DNA from: UBA4416 sp038327195
Lineage (GTDB): Bacteria; Bacteroidota; Bacteroidia; B-17B0; Aurantibacillaceae
Assembly (NCBI GenBank): GCA_038327195.1
Contig: JBBQKU010000013.1
Span: 40,486-104,485 of the forward strand
Length of the DNA: 64,000 nucleotides
Reading direction: 5' to 3'
Shown here piece by piece: positions 43,401-53,073 of the stretch. Position 1 is the first letter of the stretch, and every line of letters starts with the position of its first letter. The notes under the pieces were generated by a model. The model was given only the letters and a program-made list of their open reading frames with translations, was not told where the DNA came from and did no database searches. Made by a program: the position numbers and the translations under genes.

Positions 43401-44042
43401 CTATTTTTTTCTTATAACCATTAATCCATCACGAATTGGCAAACACATATTTTCAACACGAACATCATTTTGAACGAACATGTTAAACTCATGTAAAGCA
43501 AGCGTTTCTCTATCCATTTCGCTTACAGGCATGGTTATTTTACCACTCCATAGAACATTGTCGGCAATAATTACCCCACCAGAATTAAGTTTTTCAATAA
43601 TTAATTGATAATAGGGCAGGTAGTTTTTTTTATCAGCGTCAATAAAGACCAAATCAATGGGTTCTTTTATTTTAGTAATAAAAACCTTTGCATCTTCAAC
43701 CACTAATTCAATTTGATGATGATAAGATGATTTATTTATATAAGATTGAGCATAAGAAGATGTTTCTTCGTTTATATCGATACTAATTAATTTGCCATTT
43801 TCAGATAAGCCTTCTGCTAAACAAAGTGCAGAATATCCTGTATAAGTGCCAATTTCAATGATAAGCTTTGGCTTTTGTAATTTAGAAATAAAACTTAAAA
43901 AACGACCTTGTAAATGTCCACTTAACATTCGCGGAGAGATTACCTTTAAATGGGTTTCTCTATTTAGATCTGATAATAGGTCGTTTTCAGGGCTCGTGTG
44001 GTTTTCGCAATACTGAGCTAGTTCTTTTGAAATAAATTCCAT
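43401..44042 (-). CDS. Class I SAM-dependent O-methyltransferase (PF01596)
   Basis: 213 residues. Close to the bacterial catechol/caffeoyl-CoA O-methyltransferase type: LIIEIGTYTGYSALCLAEGL holds the SAM glycine motif, DLVFIDADKKNYLPYY the metal-binding Asp residues, and GGVIIADNVLWSGKI the following Asp-Asn pair. It needs a divalent cation and probably methylates a small catechol-like molecule; the substrate is unknown. The gene stands alone between the terminator of efp and the purL promoter. Confidence 0.9.
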   Translation of the reverse strand: MEFISKELAQYCENHTSPENDLLSDLNRETHLKVISPRMLSGHLQGRFLSFISKLQKPKLIIEIGTYTGYSALCLAEGLSENGKLISIDINEETSSYAQSYINKSSYHHQIELVVEDAKVFITKIKEPIDLVFIDADKKNYLPYYQLIIEKLNSGGVIIADNVLWSGKITMPVSEMDRETLALHEFNMFVQNDVRVENMCLPIRDGLMVIRKK

Positions 44043-44129
44043 GTTATATTATACTTTAGTTTTTTGAATACTTTGACCTACTAGTTTTTTTCTTTTAAAG
44101 TTTAGAAAAGAGGCTTCATGAAAAATAAA

Positions 44130-44167
44130 AAACCACATCGATTGATTTAAAACAATTGATGTGGTTT
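44130..44167. terminator. Intrinsic terminator after efp
   Basis: Arms AAACCACATCGATTG and CAATTGATGTGGTTT (44130-44144, 44153-44167), 15 bp with one G-U pair and an 8-nt loop. Confidence 0.85.
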
Positions 44168-44185
44168 AATTATTAGATTAAACTA

Positions 44186-44749
44186 TTATTTTTTTACACG
44201 CTCAACATAAGTTGCAGTTCTCGTATCCACTTTCACAAAATCGCCTTCATTACAAAATAAAGGAACACTAACAGTTGCGCCAGTATCAAGTGTAGCTGGT
44301 TTTAATGTATTTGTAGCAGTATCACCTTTTATGCCTGGTTCAGCATAAGTAATTTCACAAACAACAAATGTTGGAGCTTCAGCTAAAATTACTGTATCAC
44401 CTTCCATACTTATTTTAACTTCCATTTCTTCTTTTAAAAATTGGAAACTATCTCCAAATAAAATAACAGGAACATATAGTTGTTCAAAGGTTTCTTTATC
44501 CATAACTACAGCAAAATCACCTTCTTGATATATGTATTGCATTTGTCTAAAATCAACTCTTACAATATCAACCCCTTCTCCACTTCTGAAACGGTTTTCA
44601 ATTTGTTTGCCATTAATTAAGTTACGCATTTTTGCTTGGTAAAACGCACGCAAGTTACCTGGTGTGCGGTGTTGCCAATCTGTAATTTGCATTAATTCAT
44701 TATTAAATCTAATAATTGAACCTATGTTAATATCGCCTGTATCTGCCAT
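44186..44749 (-). CDS. efp: Translation elongation factor P
   Basis: 187 residues with the three OB-like domains and the family ending AEPGIKGDTATNTLKPATL. EF-P relieves stalling at polyproline. In place of the usual KPGKG loop, whose Lys is lysylated in many bacteria, this protein has TPGNLRAFYQ (about residues 29-38): there is no Lys at the tip, Asn32 aligns with the modified Lys, and Arg34 follows two residues later. No EpmA or EarP gene is in the window. Second gene after accA (29-nt gap). Confidence 0.95.
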   Translation of the reverse strand: MADTGDINIGSIIRFNNELMQITDWQHRTPGNLRAFYQAKMRNLINGKQIENRFRSGEGVDIVRVDFRQMQYIYQEGDFAVVMDKETFEQLYVPVILFGDSFQFLKEEMEVKISMEGDTVILAEAPTFVVCEITYAEPGIKGDTATNTLKPATLDTGATVSVPLFCNEGDFVKVDTRTATYVERVKK

Positions 44750-44778
44750 TTTTATTTATTTAAAATCTGAATATTTAT

Positions 44779-45750
44779 TTATACGGTTACTTCATTTAAA
44801 TCGTGCACAACTCCCATTGAGCTAAATTTCTCAATACGAGAATTAATGCGTTCATCAGGAGTTTGTTTTTTGAGCGCCAACAAATGGTTTAAAATTTCTT
44901 GTTTTACGGTTTCAAAAGCTTCTTTATGATTGTTATGAACTCCACCTAATGGCTCTTTAATTATCCCATCTATTAATCCATTTTCCATCATATCATTTGA
45001 TGTTAATTTTAAGGCTTCTGCTGCTGTTTCTTTAAAACTCCAGCTTCTCCATAAAATAGAAGAACATGATTCAGGAGAAATTACGGAATACCAAGTATTT
45101 TCAAGCATTAAAACTTTATCGCCAATGCCAATTCCTAAAGCACCACCACTTGCACCTTCACCAATGATAATACAGATTACTGGCACTTTTAATTGCGCCA
45201 TCTCTAATAAATTACGTGCAATTGCTTCACCTTGTCCTCGTTCTTCTGCTTCTAAACCTGGGTACGCGCCTGGAGTATCAATAAAAGTAACAATTGGCTT
45301 GTTAAATTTTTCGGCCATTTTCATTAAACGTAATGCTTTGCGGTAACCTTCAGGATTTGCCATTCCAAAACGTCGTATTTGACGCATTTTAGTATTAATC
45401 CCTTTTTGTTGTCCAATAAACATAACGGTTTGTCCGTCCATATCACCAAAACCTCCAACCATTGCTTTATCATCACCTACAGTTCTGTCGCCGTGTAATT
45501 CAATAAACGAACCACTAGTCATATAATCAATATAGGCTAAAGTATAAGGTCTTTCAGGATGTCTGCTAATTTGGACACGTTGCCAAGGAGTAAGGTTAGA
45601 AAAAATCTCTACCCTTTTTGAATGAATTTTTGCTTCAAGTTCTGAAATAGATTTGCTCATATCCACTTTGCTTTTTTCAGCAACAGCTTTTAATTTTTCT
45701 AATTCTTCGGCAAGCTCCTGAATTGGTTTTTCAAAATCAAGATATATCAT
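44779..45750 (-). CDS. accA: Acetyl-CoA carboxylase carboxyltransferase alpha subunit
   Basis: 323 residues from MIYLDFEKPIQELAEELEKL; a longer frame to 45786 would start upstream of the -7 element, so the ATG at 45750 is taken. The carboxyltransferase core shows FIDTPGAYPGLEAEERGQGEAIARN and GEGASGGALGIGIGD, which bind acetyl-CoA/carboxybiotin. It makes malonyl-CoA together with AccD, BCCP and AccC, none of which is near. A TATATTTG -7 element lies at 45783-45776. Co-transcribed with efp. Confidence 0.96.
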   Translation of the reverse strand: MIYLDFEKPIQELAEELEKLKAVAEKSKVDMSKSISELEAKIHSKRVEIFSNLTPWQRVQISRHPERPYTLAYIDYMTSGSFIELHGDRTVGDDKAMVGGFGDMDGQTVMFIGQQKGINTKMRQIRRFGMANPEGYRKALRLMKMAEKFNKPIVTFIDTPGAYPGLEAEERGQGEAIARNLLEMAQLKVPVICIIIGEGASGGALGIGIGDKVLMLENTWYSVISPESCSSILWRSWSFKETAAEALKLTSNDMMENGLIDGIIKEPLGGVHNNHKEAFETVKQEILNHLLALKKQTPDERINSRIEKFSSMGVVHDLNEVTV

Positions 45751-45775
45751 ATTTGTTGTAGTTTTAATTAGTGGG

Positions 45776-45783
45776 CAAATATA
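45776..45783 (-). promoter_or_regulatory. -7 element for accA-efp
   Basis: Minus-strand TATATTTG, full match to TAnnTTTG, about 26 nt before the accA ATG at 45750. Confidence 0.55.
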
Positions 45784-45808
45784 CAAAAAATATTTTTTAT
45801 TACTTTTT

Positions 45809-47692
45809 TTATGGCTTTAAGACTGGTAATGAGATACTTGATGGATTTTCGGCGTCATGAAATAGTTTAATGTCAGATTTCATAAACTGAAAATTTTCAC
45901 AATGATAAATATCTATAAATTGCTGAGGGTTTCTATCTGCCAAAGGAAACCAAGAACTTTGTATTTGCACCATTAATCGATGCCCTTTTTTAAAGGTATG
46001 AGCAATATCTGGCAAGTTAAATGTTACAGATGTAATCTTATTAGGTTCAAAAGCCTCTGGTCTCTCAAAACTATTGCGGTATCGTCCACGCATAATTTCG
46101 CCACGCACTAGCATTTCGTAACCATCCATTAAATAATTTTTGCCATTTCCAATTCCATAAATTAACGTATCGTAAGAAAATCCATTTGGAAATACATCAA
46201 TTATTTTTACAACAAAATCGGCATCAGTTGTAGTTATAGATACTTTTAAGTTGGCAGTTACTGTACCTGCAATAGTTAAATCTTTGTCTAATATATCAGT
46301 TTTAAAAGTGATCACGTCTGGCCTTCTGCTGGCGAAGCGTTGATCGTCTGTCATATATTCTCTAGTTCTATGAGATTGTATATCTTCTGAATAAGGAACT
46401 GGTTTATTTGGATCACTGACGTATTGGGTTAATATATCAGCATTGGTTGGTTTAGCTATTGTGTTTAACCCACCACTATGTATAAAATAAAATTCTGTTT
46501 TAACTGTATTTATTGGTGGCCATTGAACAAATGTTTTCCATTTATTCTCACCAGTAAAAAAGATTGATGCTCCTGCTAAATTTTTAATATCACCTTTTTG
46601 TTTTAGGTAATAATTAAAAAATGGAATTTCAATATTTTGTTGATAATAAGCAGATGTGTTATTTTCGAAACGAACATTTCCTAAATAACGACCATCACTT
46701 TTAAGCCATCCACCATGGTACCAAGGGCCCATTACAATTCTTGTATTTGTTTCTTTACTTTGTTTTTTTACTGCCTCGTATAATTGCCAAGCACCATAAC
46801 AATCTTCCGCATCAAATAATCCGCCAACTATTAACATTGCAGGTTTTATGTTTTTGCAGCCAACTCTTGCATCACGTTCTTTCCACCAGGCATCTAAATT
46901 TGGATGATTCATTAAATCGTTCCAAAATTTAATACTATCTCCCATTAATTTTGAAAAGTCTTTTAAAGAACCAGTTTCTAAATAAAATTTATAATTGTCG
47001 TGAGTATAATACTTCACTTCATTTGGCCCAACAGTTGTTGGTTTGGGACGAGGTTGTCCAAAGCCAGAGTAAAAATTATAAGCATCATTTAACATAAAAA
47101 CACCGTTATGATGAAAATCGTCGCCCATAAACCAATCGGTGATAGGTGCTTGCGGGCTAACAGCTTTAATAGCTGGATGACCGCTTAAAGCTGCCATGGT
47201 TGAATAAAAACCTGGATACGAAATTCCAAATACACCAACATTGCCATTATTATTTGATACATTTTTTATTAGCCAATCTACAGCATCATATGTATCGCTA
47301 GCCTCATCAATATCCGTTTTGGTTTTTTTATTTGGATTAAAAGGTCTAACATCTACAAACTCTCCTTCACTCATCCACCTTCCTCTTACATCTTGAAAAA
47401 CAAAAATATAACCTTCTTTTAAATATTCTTTCCAATGCGTATCATAAATGCGAGATTGTATTTTATCCTCTCCATAAGGTGCACATGAATAAGGGGTTCT
47501 TAACATCAAAAAAGGATGCTTCTCGTTATTATTTTTTGGCGCATAAACTGCTGTAAATAATTTTACACCATCACGCATAACAATGTTGTATTCTTTTTTT
47601 GTATAATTTTGTTTTACCCAGTTTTCATCGATAGTTTGCGAAGTTAAACTTAGCTTTGTGAAAAATATAATTATCAGAAATAAATGCCTCAT
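45809..47692 (-). CDS. CocE/NonD (PF02129, X-Pro dipeptidyl-peptidase) family hydrolase
   Basis: 627 residues with a signal peptide (about 1-19). The S15 catalytic domain (about 30-320) holds the nucleophile Ser in VGVFGISYPGFYS, preceded by FQDVRGRWMSEG, and an acid in IVGGLFDAED; the catalytic His is in MGPWYHGGW. The C-terminal part (about 350-620) is the jelly-roll XPP_C domain. These are exported acyl-transferring or ester/amide hydrolases: glutaryl-7-ACA acylase, cocaine esterase, or peptidase types. Monocistronic; the exact substrate cannot be told. Confidence 0.9.
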   Translation of the reverse strand: MRHLFLIIIFFTKLSLTSQTIDENWVKQNYTKKEYNIVMRDGVKLFTAVYAPKNNNEKHPFLMLRTPYSCAPYGEDKIQSRIYDTHWKEYLKEGYIFVFQDVRGRWMSEGEFVDVRPFNPNKKTKTDIDEASDTYDAVDWLIKNVSNNNGNVGVFGISYPGFYSTMAALSGHPAIKAVSPQAPITDWFMGDDFHHNGVFMLNDAYNFYSGFGQPRPKPTTVGPNEVKYYTHDNYKFYLETGSLKDFSKLMGDSIKFWNDLMNHPNLDAWWKERDARVGCKNIKPAMLIVGGLFDAEDCYGAWQLYEAVKKQSKETNTRIVMGPWYHGGWLKSDGRYLGNVRFENNTSAYYQQNIEIPFFNYYLKQKGDIKNLAGASIFFTGENKWKTFVQWPPINTVKTEFYFIHSGGLNTIAKPTNADILTQYVSDPNKPVPYSEDIQSHRTREYMTDDQRFASRRPDVITFKTDILDKDLTIAGTVTANLKVSITTTDADFVVKIIDVFPNGFSYDTLIYGIGNGKNYLMDGYEMLVRGEIMRGRYRNSFERPEAFEPNKITSVTFNLPDIAHTFKKGHRLMVQIQSSWFPLADRNPQQFIDIYHCENFQFMKSDIKLFHDAENPSSISLPVLKP

Positions 47693-47802
47693 GTTTTTTT
47701 AGATTAGAGAATAAAAATAATTAAAAATATTTAAATGAATTTAAAACTACCAATTACAATTTTTAAATTTTAATTTCGTTAATATTCAATACACTGTTTA
47801 TT

Positions 47803-48990
47803 TTGAAAATATTAATCTCATTTATACTATTTGTTTCCATTATCGGACGAGCACAAACATGGATTCAAATTACTGATTTTCCTGCTACAGCAAGAGATGA
47901 TGGTTCTAAATTTACAATTGGTAATACTGTTTATTGTGGAACAGGCTTACAGGTTGGTTGGACTTGCACTAATGATTTTTACGCCTTTGATTTAACTAAC
48001 GAAACTTGGAGTACTATTGCTTCTTTACCAATTGGCGAAACAAGACAGTATGCAGTTGGTTTTAGCGTACTTGGTAAAGGCTATATATTTGGAGGAGTAA
48101 ATGATGGAGGAAATTACTTAAATAATTTATGGCAATATAACCCAACAACAAACACTTGGTTAGCAAAAGCAAATTTACCTTCTATTGGAAGGGCAGGCAT
48201 GGTTGCCTTTGTTATTAATGACATTACGTATATTACTGGCGGACGAACAACTACAAGCAATGCTATATCAGAAACATGGGCTTATAATTCAGTAACTGAT
48301 ACTTGGATACCTGTTGCAAATCTGCCAATAAATGGTAGTTGGCGAGGGGTTGCATTTTTATATAATAATAAAGGTTATGTTGGCTTAGGACGAAATAATT
48401 TAGGTCAAAACAATAAAGAATTTTATGAATATAGCCCTATCATGGATAGTTGGAATATTGTTTCGGGCTATAGTCATATTGGGAGAGCTTACACTGGCTT
48501 CGCTCAAATTGGAAACGACGGATATTTATTTGGAGGAGCTGATAGTTTAGGATTTATTGACAATACATTTGAGCGTGTTAATTTGTCGAACTTTACAACG
48601 CAAGTATTGAGTGCATTCCCTAACACCTCGCGTAAAGGGTGTATTACTTTTGCAGGAAATAATTCGTTCTATTTAACGACAGGAGTTTCAACAACGGCAA
48701 GGTTTAAGGAAACATGGAAAGCAACTGAAATAGTTAAGGTTAACGAATTAAAAGAAGTCGATACTTTTTTAATGTTTCCCAACCCAGCCTCTCAAAAGCT
48801 TAGCATTACAAATAAAAATGGGATTATAAAATCAATCAAAATCATAAACACACTTGGAATAGAAGTTTTAAGTTTTAATTATGCTATAGAAGACTTTTAC
48901 ATTAGTAACATTTTGCAAAAAGATATTTACATCGTGGTTGTTGAAAACGAACATAATAAAATAATATATCGTAAATTAATTGTAGAATAG
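47803..48990 (+). CDS. Kelch-repeat protein with type IX sorting domain
   Basis: 395 residues. A signal peptide (about 1-18, GRAQ) is read from a TTG start, the only start that keeps the signal. Five to six Kelch-type blades follow (repeats such as YVIGGRTTT, WSTIASLP, NNLWQYNPTTNTWLAKANLP; about 20-305), then a C-terminal sorting domain (about 318-395, FPNPASQKLSI). So it should be a beta-propeller exported by T9SS. Ligand unknown. The next gene begins 32 nt downstream. Confidence 0.85.
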   Translation: MKILISFILFVSIIGRAQTWIQITDFPATARDDGSKFTIGNTVYCGTGLQVGWTCTNDFYAFDLTNETWSTIASLPIGETRQYAVGFSVLGKGYIFGGVNDGGNYLNNLWQYNPTTNTWLAKANLPSIGRAGMVAFVINDITYITGGRTTTSNAISETWAYNSVTDTWIPVANLPINGSWRGVAFLYNNKGYVGLGRNNLGQNNKEFYEYSPIMDSWNIVSGYSHIGRAYTGFAQIGNDGYLFGGADSLGFIDNTFERVNLSNFTTQVLSAFPNTSRKGCITFAGNNSFYLTTGVSTTARFKETWKATEIVKVNELKEVDTFLMFPNPASQKLSITNKNGIIKSIKIINTLGIEVLSFNYAIEDFYISNILQKDIYIVVVENEHNKIIYRKLIVE

Positions 48991-48996
48991 ATTTAA

Positions 48997-49004
48997 TATA
49001 TTTG
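48997..49004 (+). promoter_or_regulatory. -7 element before the DUF2147 gene
   Basis: TATATTTG, a full match to TAnnTTTG, 18 nt before the ATG at 49023; no TTTG at -33. It may allow expression apart from the Kelch gene. Confidence 0.35.
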
Positions 49005-49022
49005 AAAATAAAAATTTAAATC

Positions 49023-49442
49023 ATGAAAAAAATTATTGTATTATTTTCCATATTATTTTACGCTAATTGCTTTTCACAAACTGTAAATGGAGATGCTATT
49101 ATAGGAAAATATATGAGTGAAAATAATGAAGGAATGGTTGAAATTTCTAAACGCGATTCAAAATATTACGGAAAATTGGTTTGGAATAAAAATGCCGATA
49201 AACTAGATATTAATAATCCTGATAAAACTCAACATACCATATTAATTAGAGGAAAAGAATTATTAAAGGATTTTGGTTATGATGGTTCTGGATTATGGCA
49301 CAATGGAACTATATATGACCCTAAAAACGGAAAAACATATAGTTGTAAGATTACCCGAGATGAAAAAGGAAATTTGAATGTGCGAGGTTTTATTGGGATT
49401 TCACTAATTGGAAGAACAACTTATTGGATAAAAGTAAAATAA
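49023..49442 (+). CDS. DUF2147 secreted protein
   Basis: 139 residues: signal peptide (about 1-19, CFSQ), then a DUF2147 domain with IGKYMSENNEGMVEISKRDSKYYGKLVW, GSGLWHNGTIYDPKNGKTY and the end GRTTYWIKVK. This small lipocalin-like domain is common in Bacteroidota and Proteobacteria; its ligand and role are unknown. Lies between the Kelch protein and psd, probably read with one of them. Confidence 0.88.
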   Translation: MKKIIVLFSILFYANCFSQTVNGDAIIGKYMSENNEGMVEISKRDSKYYGKLVWNKNADKLDINNPDKTQHTILIRGKELLKDFGYDGSGLWHNGTIYDPKNGKTYSCKITRDEKGNLNVRGFIGISLIGRTTYWIKVK

Positions 49443-49491
49443 TTGTATTTTTATCGTTCAAGACTTTATAATTAAATCAAATTAAGCATAA

Positions 49492-50148
49492 ATGAAATTT
49501 CACAAAGAAGGCTACCCAACATTACTAGTTACTATATTATTCTCAGCAATATTAATTTCAATTGCACATTTTGCATTTCCGGAATTTGCAATAGCGCAGT
49601 GGTTTGCCTACGTTTTGTCAGGCTTTTTATTAATAGTTGTGGTTCAGTTTTTCAGACACCCAACACGTGTTCATACAATTAATTTAAATGCCATTATTGC
49701 GCCTGCAGATGGCGAAGTTGTAGTAATTGAAGAAACTAATGAAGATGAATATTTTAAAGACAAACGTATTCAGGTTTCAATTTTTATGTCTCCAATCAAT
49801 GTGCATGTAAATCGTTATCCAATTGCTGGAATTGTTACTTATGCAAAATACCATGCTGGTAAATTTTTAGTAGCATCTTTACCAAAAGCAAGCACAGAAA
49901 ACGAGCGCACATCGGTAGTTGTGAAACATGAAAATGGAATTTCTATTTTATTTAGACAAGTTGCCGGAGCTTTAGCACGCCGTATTGTTATGTATAGTAA
50001 AGAGGGCGATGTAGCAACTCAATGTGGAGAAATGGGATTTATTAAATTTGGCTCACGTGTTGATTTATATTTACCTTTGGATTCGAAAATTAAAGTAAAA
50101 ATTGGCGATGTGGTAAAAGGTTCACAAAGCGTTATTGCTGAGTTTTAA
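49492..50148 (+). CDS. psd: Phosphatidylserine decarboxylase family protein
   Basis: 218 residues. Two membrane helices (about 8-28 and 34-52), then the short bacterial (archaeal-type, PsdA-like) decarboxylase core: IIAPADGEVVVIEE, FMSPINVHVNRYPIAG (catalytic His) and the self-processing site FGSRVDLYLP, where cleavage before Ser makes the pyruvoyl group. It turns phosphatidylserine into phosphatidylethanolamine, the main polar lipid of these bacteria. Its stop overlaps the convergent gene at 50145 by 4 nt. The gene for phosphatidylserine synthase is not in view. Confidence 0.93.
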   Translation: MKFHKEGYPTLLVTILFSAILISIAHFAFPEFAIAQWFAYVLSGFLLIVVVQFFRHPTRVHTINLNAIIAPADGEVVVIEETNEDEYFKDKRIQVSIFMSPINVHVNRYPIAGIVTYAKYHAGKFLVASLPKASTENERTSVVVKHENGISILFRQVAGALARRIVMYSKEGDVATQCGEMGFIKFGSRVDLYLPLDSKIKVKIGDVVKGSQSVIAEF

Positions 50149-50990
50149 TAAACAAACTCTTTTATTTCAGGAGTTACTTCTGCGCCTTTATGTTCAGAAT
50201 AAAAAGATTCTAATTTAAGATTTAGAGCAGCAACCACAGCTCTATAGTTTTTCATTTGCCTATAATCATCAGCGTTTCTGCTTACTTTTCTGTATAATTT
50301 TAAAATATCAGCAATATCAGTATAAAACCCATCTTGGTTAATTTTACTGTTTACAGTAATACCTGCTTTGATTTGAAAATAAGGGAAAGGCTTGTGCAAT
50401 TGTATAAAATATTTATTTTTTATGATGATGGAAGCGTCTCTGCTGTAGTTTCCTTTTTCTTTAGCTTTATTTGCCATTGATTCAGGTACTAGGCCAAGTG
50501 AAGAATTATATAGAGCACCTTCTTCTGCAACTAAAAAAAATGATGAGTTGCATACAATCGAAGAATTAATCTGCAACGTTGAATCTACAAAAATACCTGA
50601 TAAATTAATTTTGCGAATTGAGTCGGATGATTCAGAGTAAAAAAAGTATACTGGACAAAATGTAAACTCTTTCGTGTAAGCACTTATAATAATTTTATTG
50701 GCCAGTTCAGTTTCTTTTTCTAGGTTGGTTGCTAAATCTATATTGCCAGATTTTTTTAGTTGTGCAATGGCGCGTTGGTTTGTTTTTAATCGAATTAATA
50801 ATGCTCCTTTTTTTAATAAATTTATTTGAGCATAAGCCACTTTAAATCTTAACGTATTGAAGTTTTTAAAAGATGAATCACTTTTGTAATCATTATATAC
50901 AGGACTTTTCACGCCATCATCTTGAGAAAATAATGAAGTAGTTAAAAAGATAAGACAGCTTAAAATAAATCTATTTAATTTCTGAACCAT
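50145..50990 (-). CDS. Uncharacterised exported protein
   Basis: 281 residues from MVQKLNRFILSCLIFL, which starts a signal peptide cleaved near FSQ (about 23). A longer frame to 51014 exists but would lengthen the overlap with metG. With the chosen start it still overlaps the 3' end of metG by 20 nt, implying coupled translation. The mature protein is mixed alpha/beta with a well-defined FVEST-like core I do not recognise. It is probably periplasmic. Function unknown. Confidence 0.65.
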   Translation of the reverse strand: MVQKLNRFILSCLIFLTTSLFSQDDGVKSPVYNDYKSDSSFKNFNTLRFKVAYAQINLLKKGALLIRLKTNQRAIAQLKKSGNIDLATNLEKETELANKIIISAYTKEFTFCPVYFFYSESSDSIRKINLSGIFVDSTLQINSSIVCNSSFFLVAEEGALYNSSLGLVPESMANKAKEKGNYSRDASIIIKNKYFIQLHKPFPYFQIKAGITVNSKINQDGFYTDIADILKLYRKVSRNADDYRQMKNYRAVVAALNLKLESFYSEHKGAEVTPEIKEFVY

Positions 50991-53010
50991 TATTGAAATC
51001 GGTTTTTGAAGCATTTACAAAACTTAATTCTCCTTTACTATTTGATGCCATTAAAATCATTCCTTGACTTTCAATTCCTTTTATTTTTCGAGGAGCTAAG
51101 TTTATTAAAATACTAACTTGTTGTCCAATAATATCTTCAGGTTTATAATATTCGGCAATGCCGCTTACTACAGTTCTTTGGTCAATTCCTGTGTCAATTT
51201 TAAGCTTTAATAATTTATCAGTTTTTGGTACGCGTTCAGCTTCTAAAATAGTGCCAGTTCGTATATCCATTTTATTAAAATCATCAAAACTTGTTTCTTC
51301 TTTTGCAGGCGCTATAACGGTTACCGTATTTGCGATTTTACTTTCAGCTAATTTATTAATTTGCGCTTCAATTTCCGAATCTTCAATTTTTGCAAATAGT
51401 AATTCATCTTTGTTTATAGTATGTCCAGCAGCCATATTGGTTGTTTGCTTTGCGGCATGCCATTTTAAAACAGGCATATTTAGCATCGCAAATAATTTAG
51501 AAGATGTAAATGGAATAAATGGTTCGCAAACAATAGCCAAATTACATGTAATTTGTAAGGCTATATTCATGATGGTTTGAACACGCTTCTCATCCGTTTT
51601 AATCAATTTCCAAGGTTCTGTTTCTGCCAAATATTTATTTCCTAAACGAGCTAAATTCATCATTTCAGAAAGTGCTTCTCTGAATTTAAAATTTTCGATA
51701 GCGCTGGAAATTTTATCAGGAAAAGATGCTAATTGTTCTAATACTAATAAATCTTCTTTTGTAAATGTTTCAGCATTAGGAACTGAACCGTTATAAAACT
51801 TATGAGTTAATACTAAAGTACGGTTTACAAAATTACCAAGTATAGCAACTAGCTCACTGTTGTTTTTTGTTTGAAAATCTTTCCAAGTAAAATCATTATC
51901 TTTTGTTTCTGGGGCATTAGAACATAGCGTGTAACGCAACACATCTTGCTTATCTTTAAAATCTAATAAATATTCGTGCAACCACACAGCCCAATTACGT
52001 GAGGTAGAAATTTTATCGCCTTCCAAATTTAAAAATTCATTTGCTGGCACATTATCAGCTAATATAAAATCGCCATGTTCCATAAGCATAGCAGGGAAAA
52101 TAATACAGTGAAATACAATATTATCTTTTCCAATAAAATGAATAAGGCGCGTTTCTTTATCTTTCCAATACAATTCCCAAGTATTAGGCAATAACTCTTT
52201 AGTAGCTGAAATATAACCTATCGGTGCATCAAACCAAACGTATAATACTTTCCCTTCCGCATCTTTTACAGGAACTGGAACACCCCAATCTAAATCGCGA
52301 GTCATTGCTCTTGGTTGTAAGCCATCGCCACTATCTAACCAACTTTTGCATTGCCCATAAACATTAGGTTTCCAATCTTTATGTTGGTCTAAATAGGCTT
52401 GGATTTTAGGCTGTAATTTATCTAAAGGTAAAAACCAATTTTTAGTAGCTTTTAAAACTGGCTTGCTTCCACTTAATGTCGATTTTGCATCAATTAATTC
52501 GGTTGCATTTAAAGTAGAGCCACATTTTTCGCATTGGTCACCATATGCATTCGGATTGGCGCATTTAGGGCAAGTGCCTGTAATATATCGGTCGGCAAGA
52601 AATTGTTTTGCCTCTTCATCATAATATTGTTCAGTTATTTCTTCAGTAAAAACACCTTTATCATAGAGTACTTTAAAAAAATCAGATGCTGTTTCGTGAT
52701 GAATTTTACTTGAAGTTCTTGAGTATACATCAAACGAAATCCCAAATTCTTTAAATGAATCACCCATCATTTTATGGTATTTATCAACCACATCTTGAGG
52801 TGAAATGCCTTCTTTTTTTGCTTTTATGGTAATAGGCACACCGTGTTCATCGCTTCCGCAAATAAACATAACGTCCTCGCCTTTGCTTCTTTTGTATCTC
52901 ACAAATATGTCAGATGGTAAATAGCAACCAGCTAAATGGCCTATATGAACTGGACCATTAGCATAAGGAAGTGCTGAAGTAACAAGTGTGCGTTTATAAG
53001 TTGGAACCAT
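50971..53010 (-). CDS. metG: Methionyl-tRNA synthetase
   Basis: 679 residues. The class I motifs are PVHIGHLAGCYLPSD (HIGH) and the KMSKS-like KISTSRNW; the zinc knuckle is CPKCANPNAYGDQCEKCGS with four Cys. From about 570 the C-terminal tRNA-binding domain (PF01588) adds the dimeric EMAP-like module. It charges initiator and elongator tRNA-Met. Monocistronic apart from the overlapping exported-protein gene; divergent from the NUMOD4/HNH gene at 53074. Confidence 0.97.
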   Translation of the reverse strand: MVPTYKRTLVTSALPYANGPVHIGHLAGCYLPSDIFVRYKRSKGEDVMFICGSDEHGVPITIKAKKEGISPQDVVDKYHKMMGDSFKEFGISFDVYSRTSSKIHHETASDFFKVLYDKGVFTEEITEQYYDEEAKQFLADRYITGTCPKCANPNAYGDQCEKCGSTLNATELIDAKSTLSGSKPVLKATKNWFLPLDKLQPKIQAYLDQHKDWKPNVYGQCKSWLDSGDGLQPRAMTRDLDWGVPVPVKDAEGKVLYVWFDAPIGYISATKELLPNTWELYWKDKETRLIHFIGKDNIVFHCIIFPAMLMEHGDFILADNVPANEFLNLEGDKISTSRNWAVWLHEYLLDFKDKQDVLRYTLCSNAPETKDNDFTWKDFQTKNNSELVAILGNFVNRTLVLTHKFYNGSVPNAETFTKEDLLVLEQLASFPDKISSAIENFKFREALSEMMNLARLGNKYLAETEPWKLIKTDEKRVQTIMNIALQITCNLAIVCEPFIPFTSSKLFAMLNMPVLKWHAAKQTTNMAAGHTINKDELLFAKIEDSEIEAQINKLAESKIANTVTVIAPAKEETSFDDFNKMDIRTGTILEAERVPKTDKLLKLKIDTGIDQRTVVSGIAEYYKPEDIIGQQVSILINLAPRKIKGIESQGMILMASNSKGELSFVNASKTDFNNGSEIK

Positions 53011-53073
53011 AATAAATGATAAATAAAAAATAAAGTGTAAAATTGTGTAAAGATAACATTAAACTAAAAAAAC

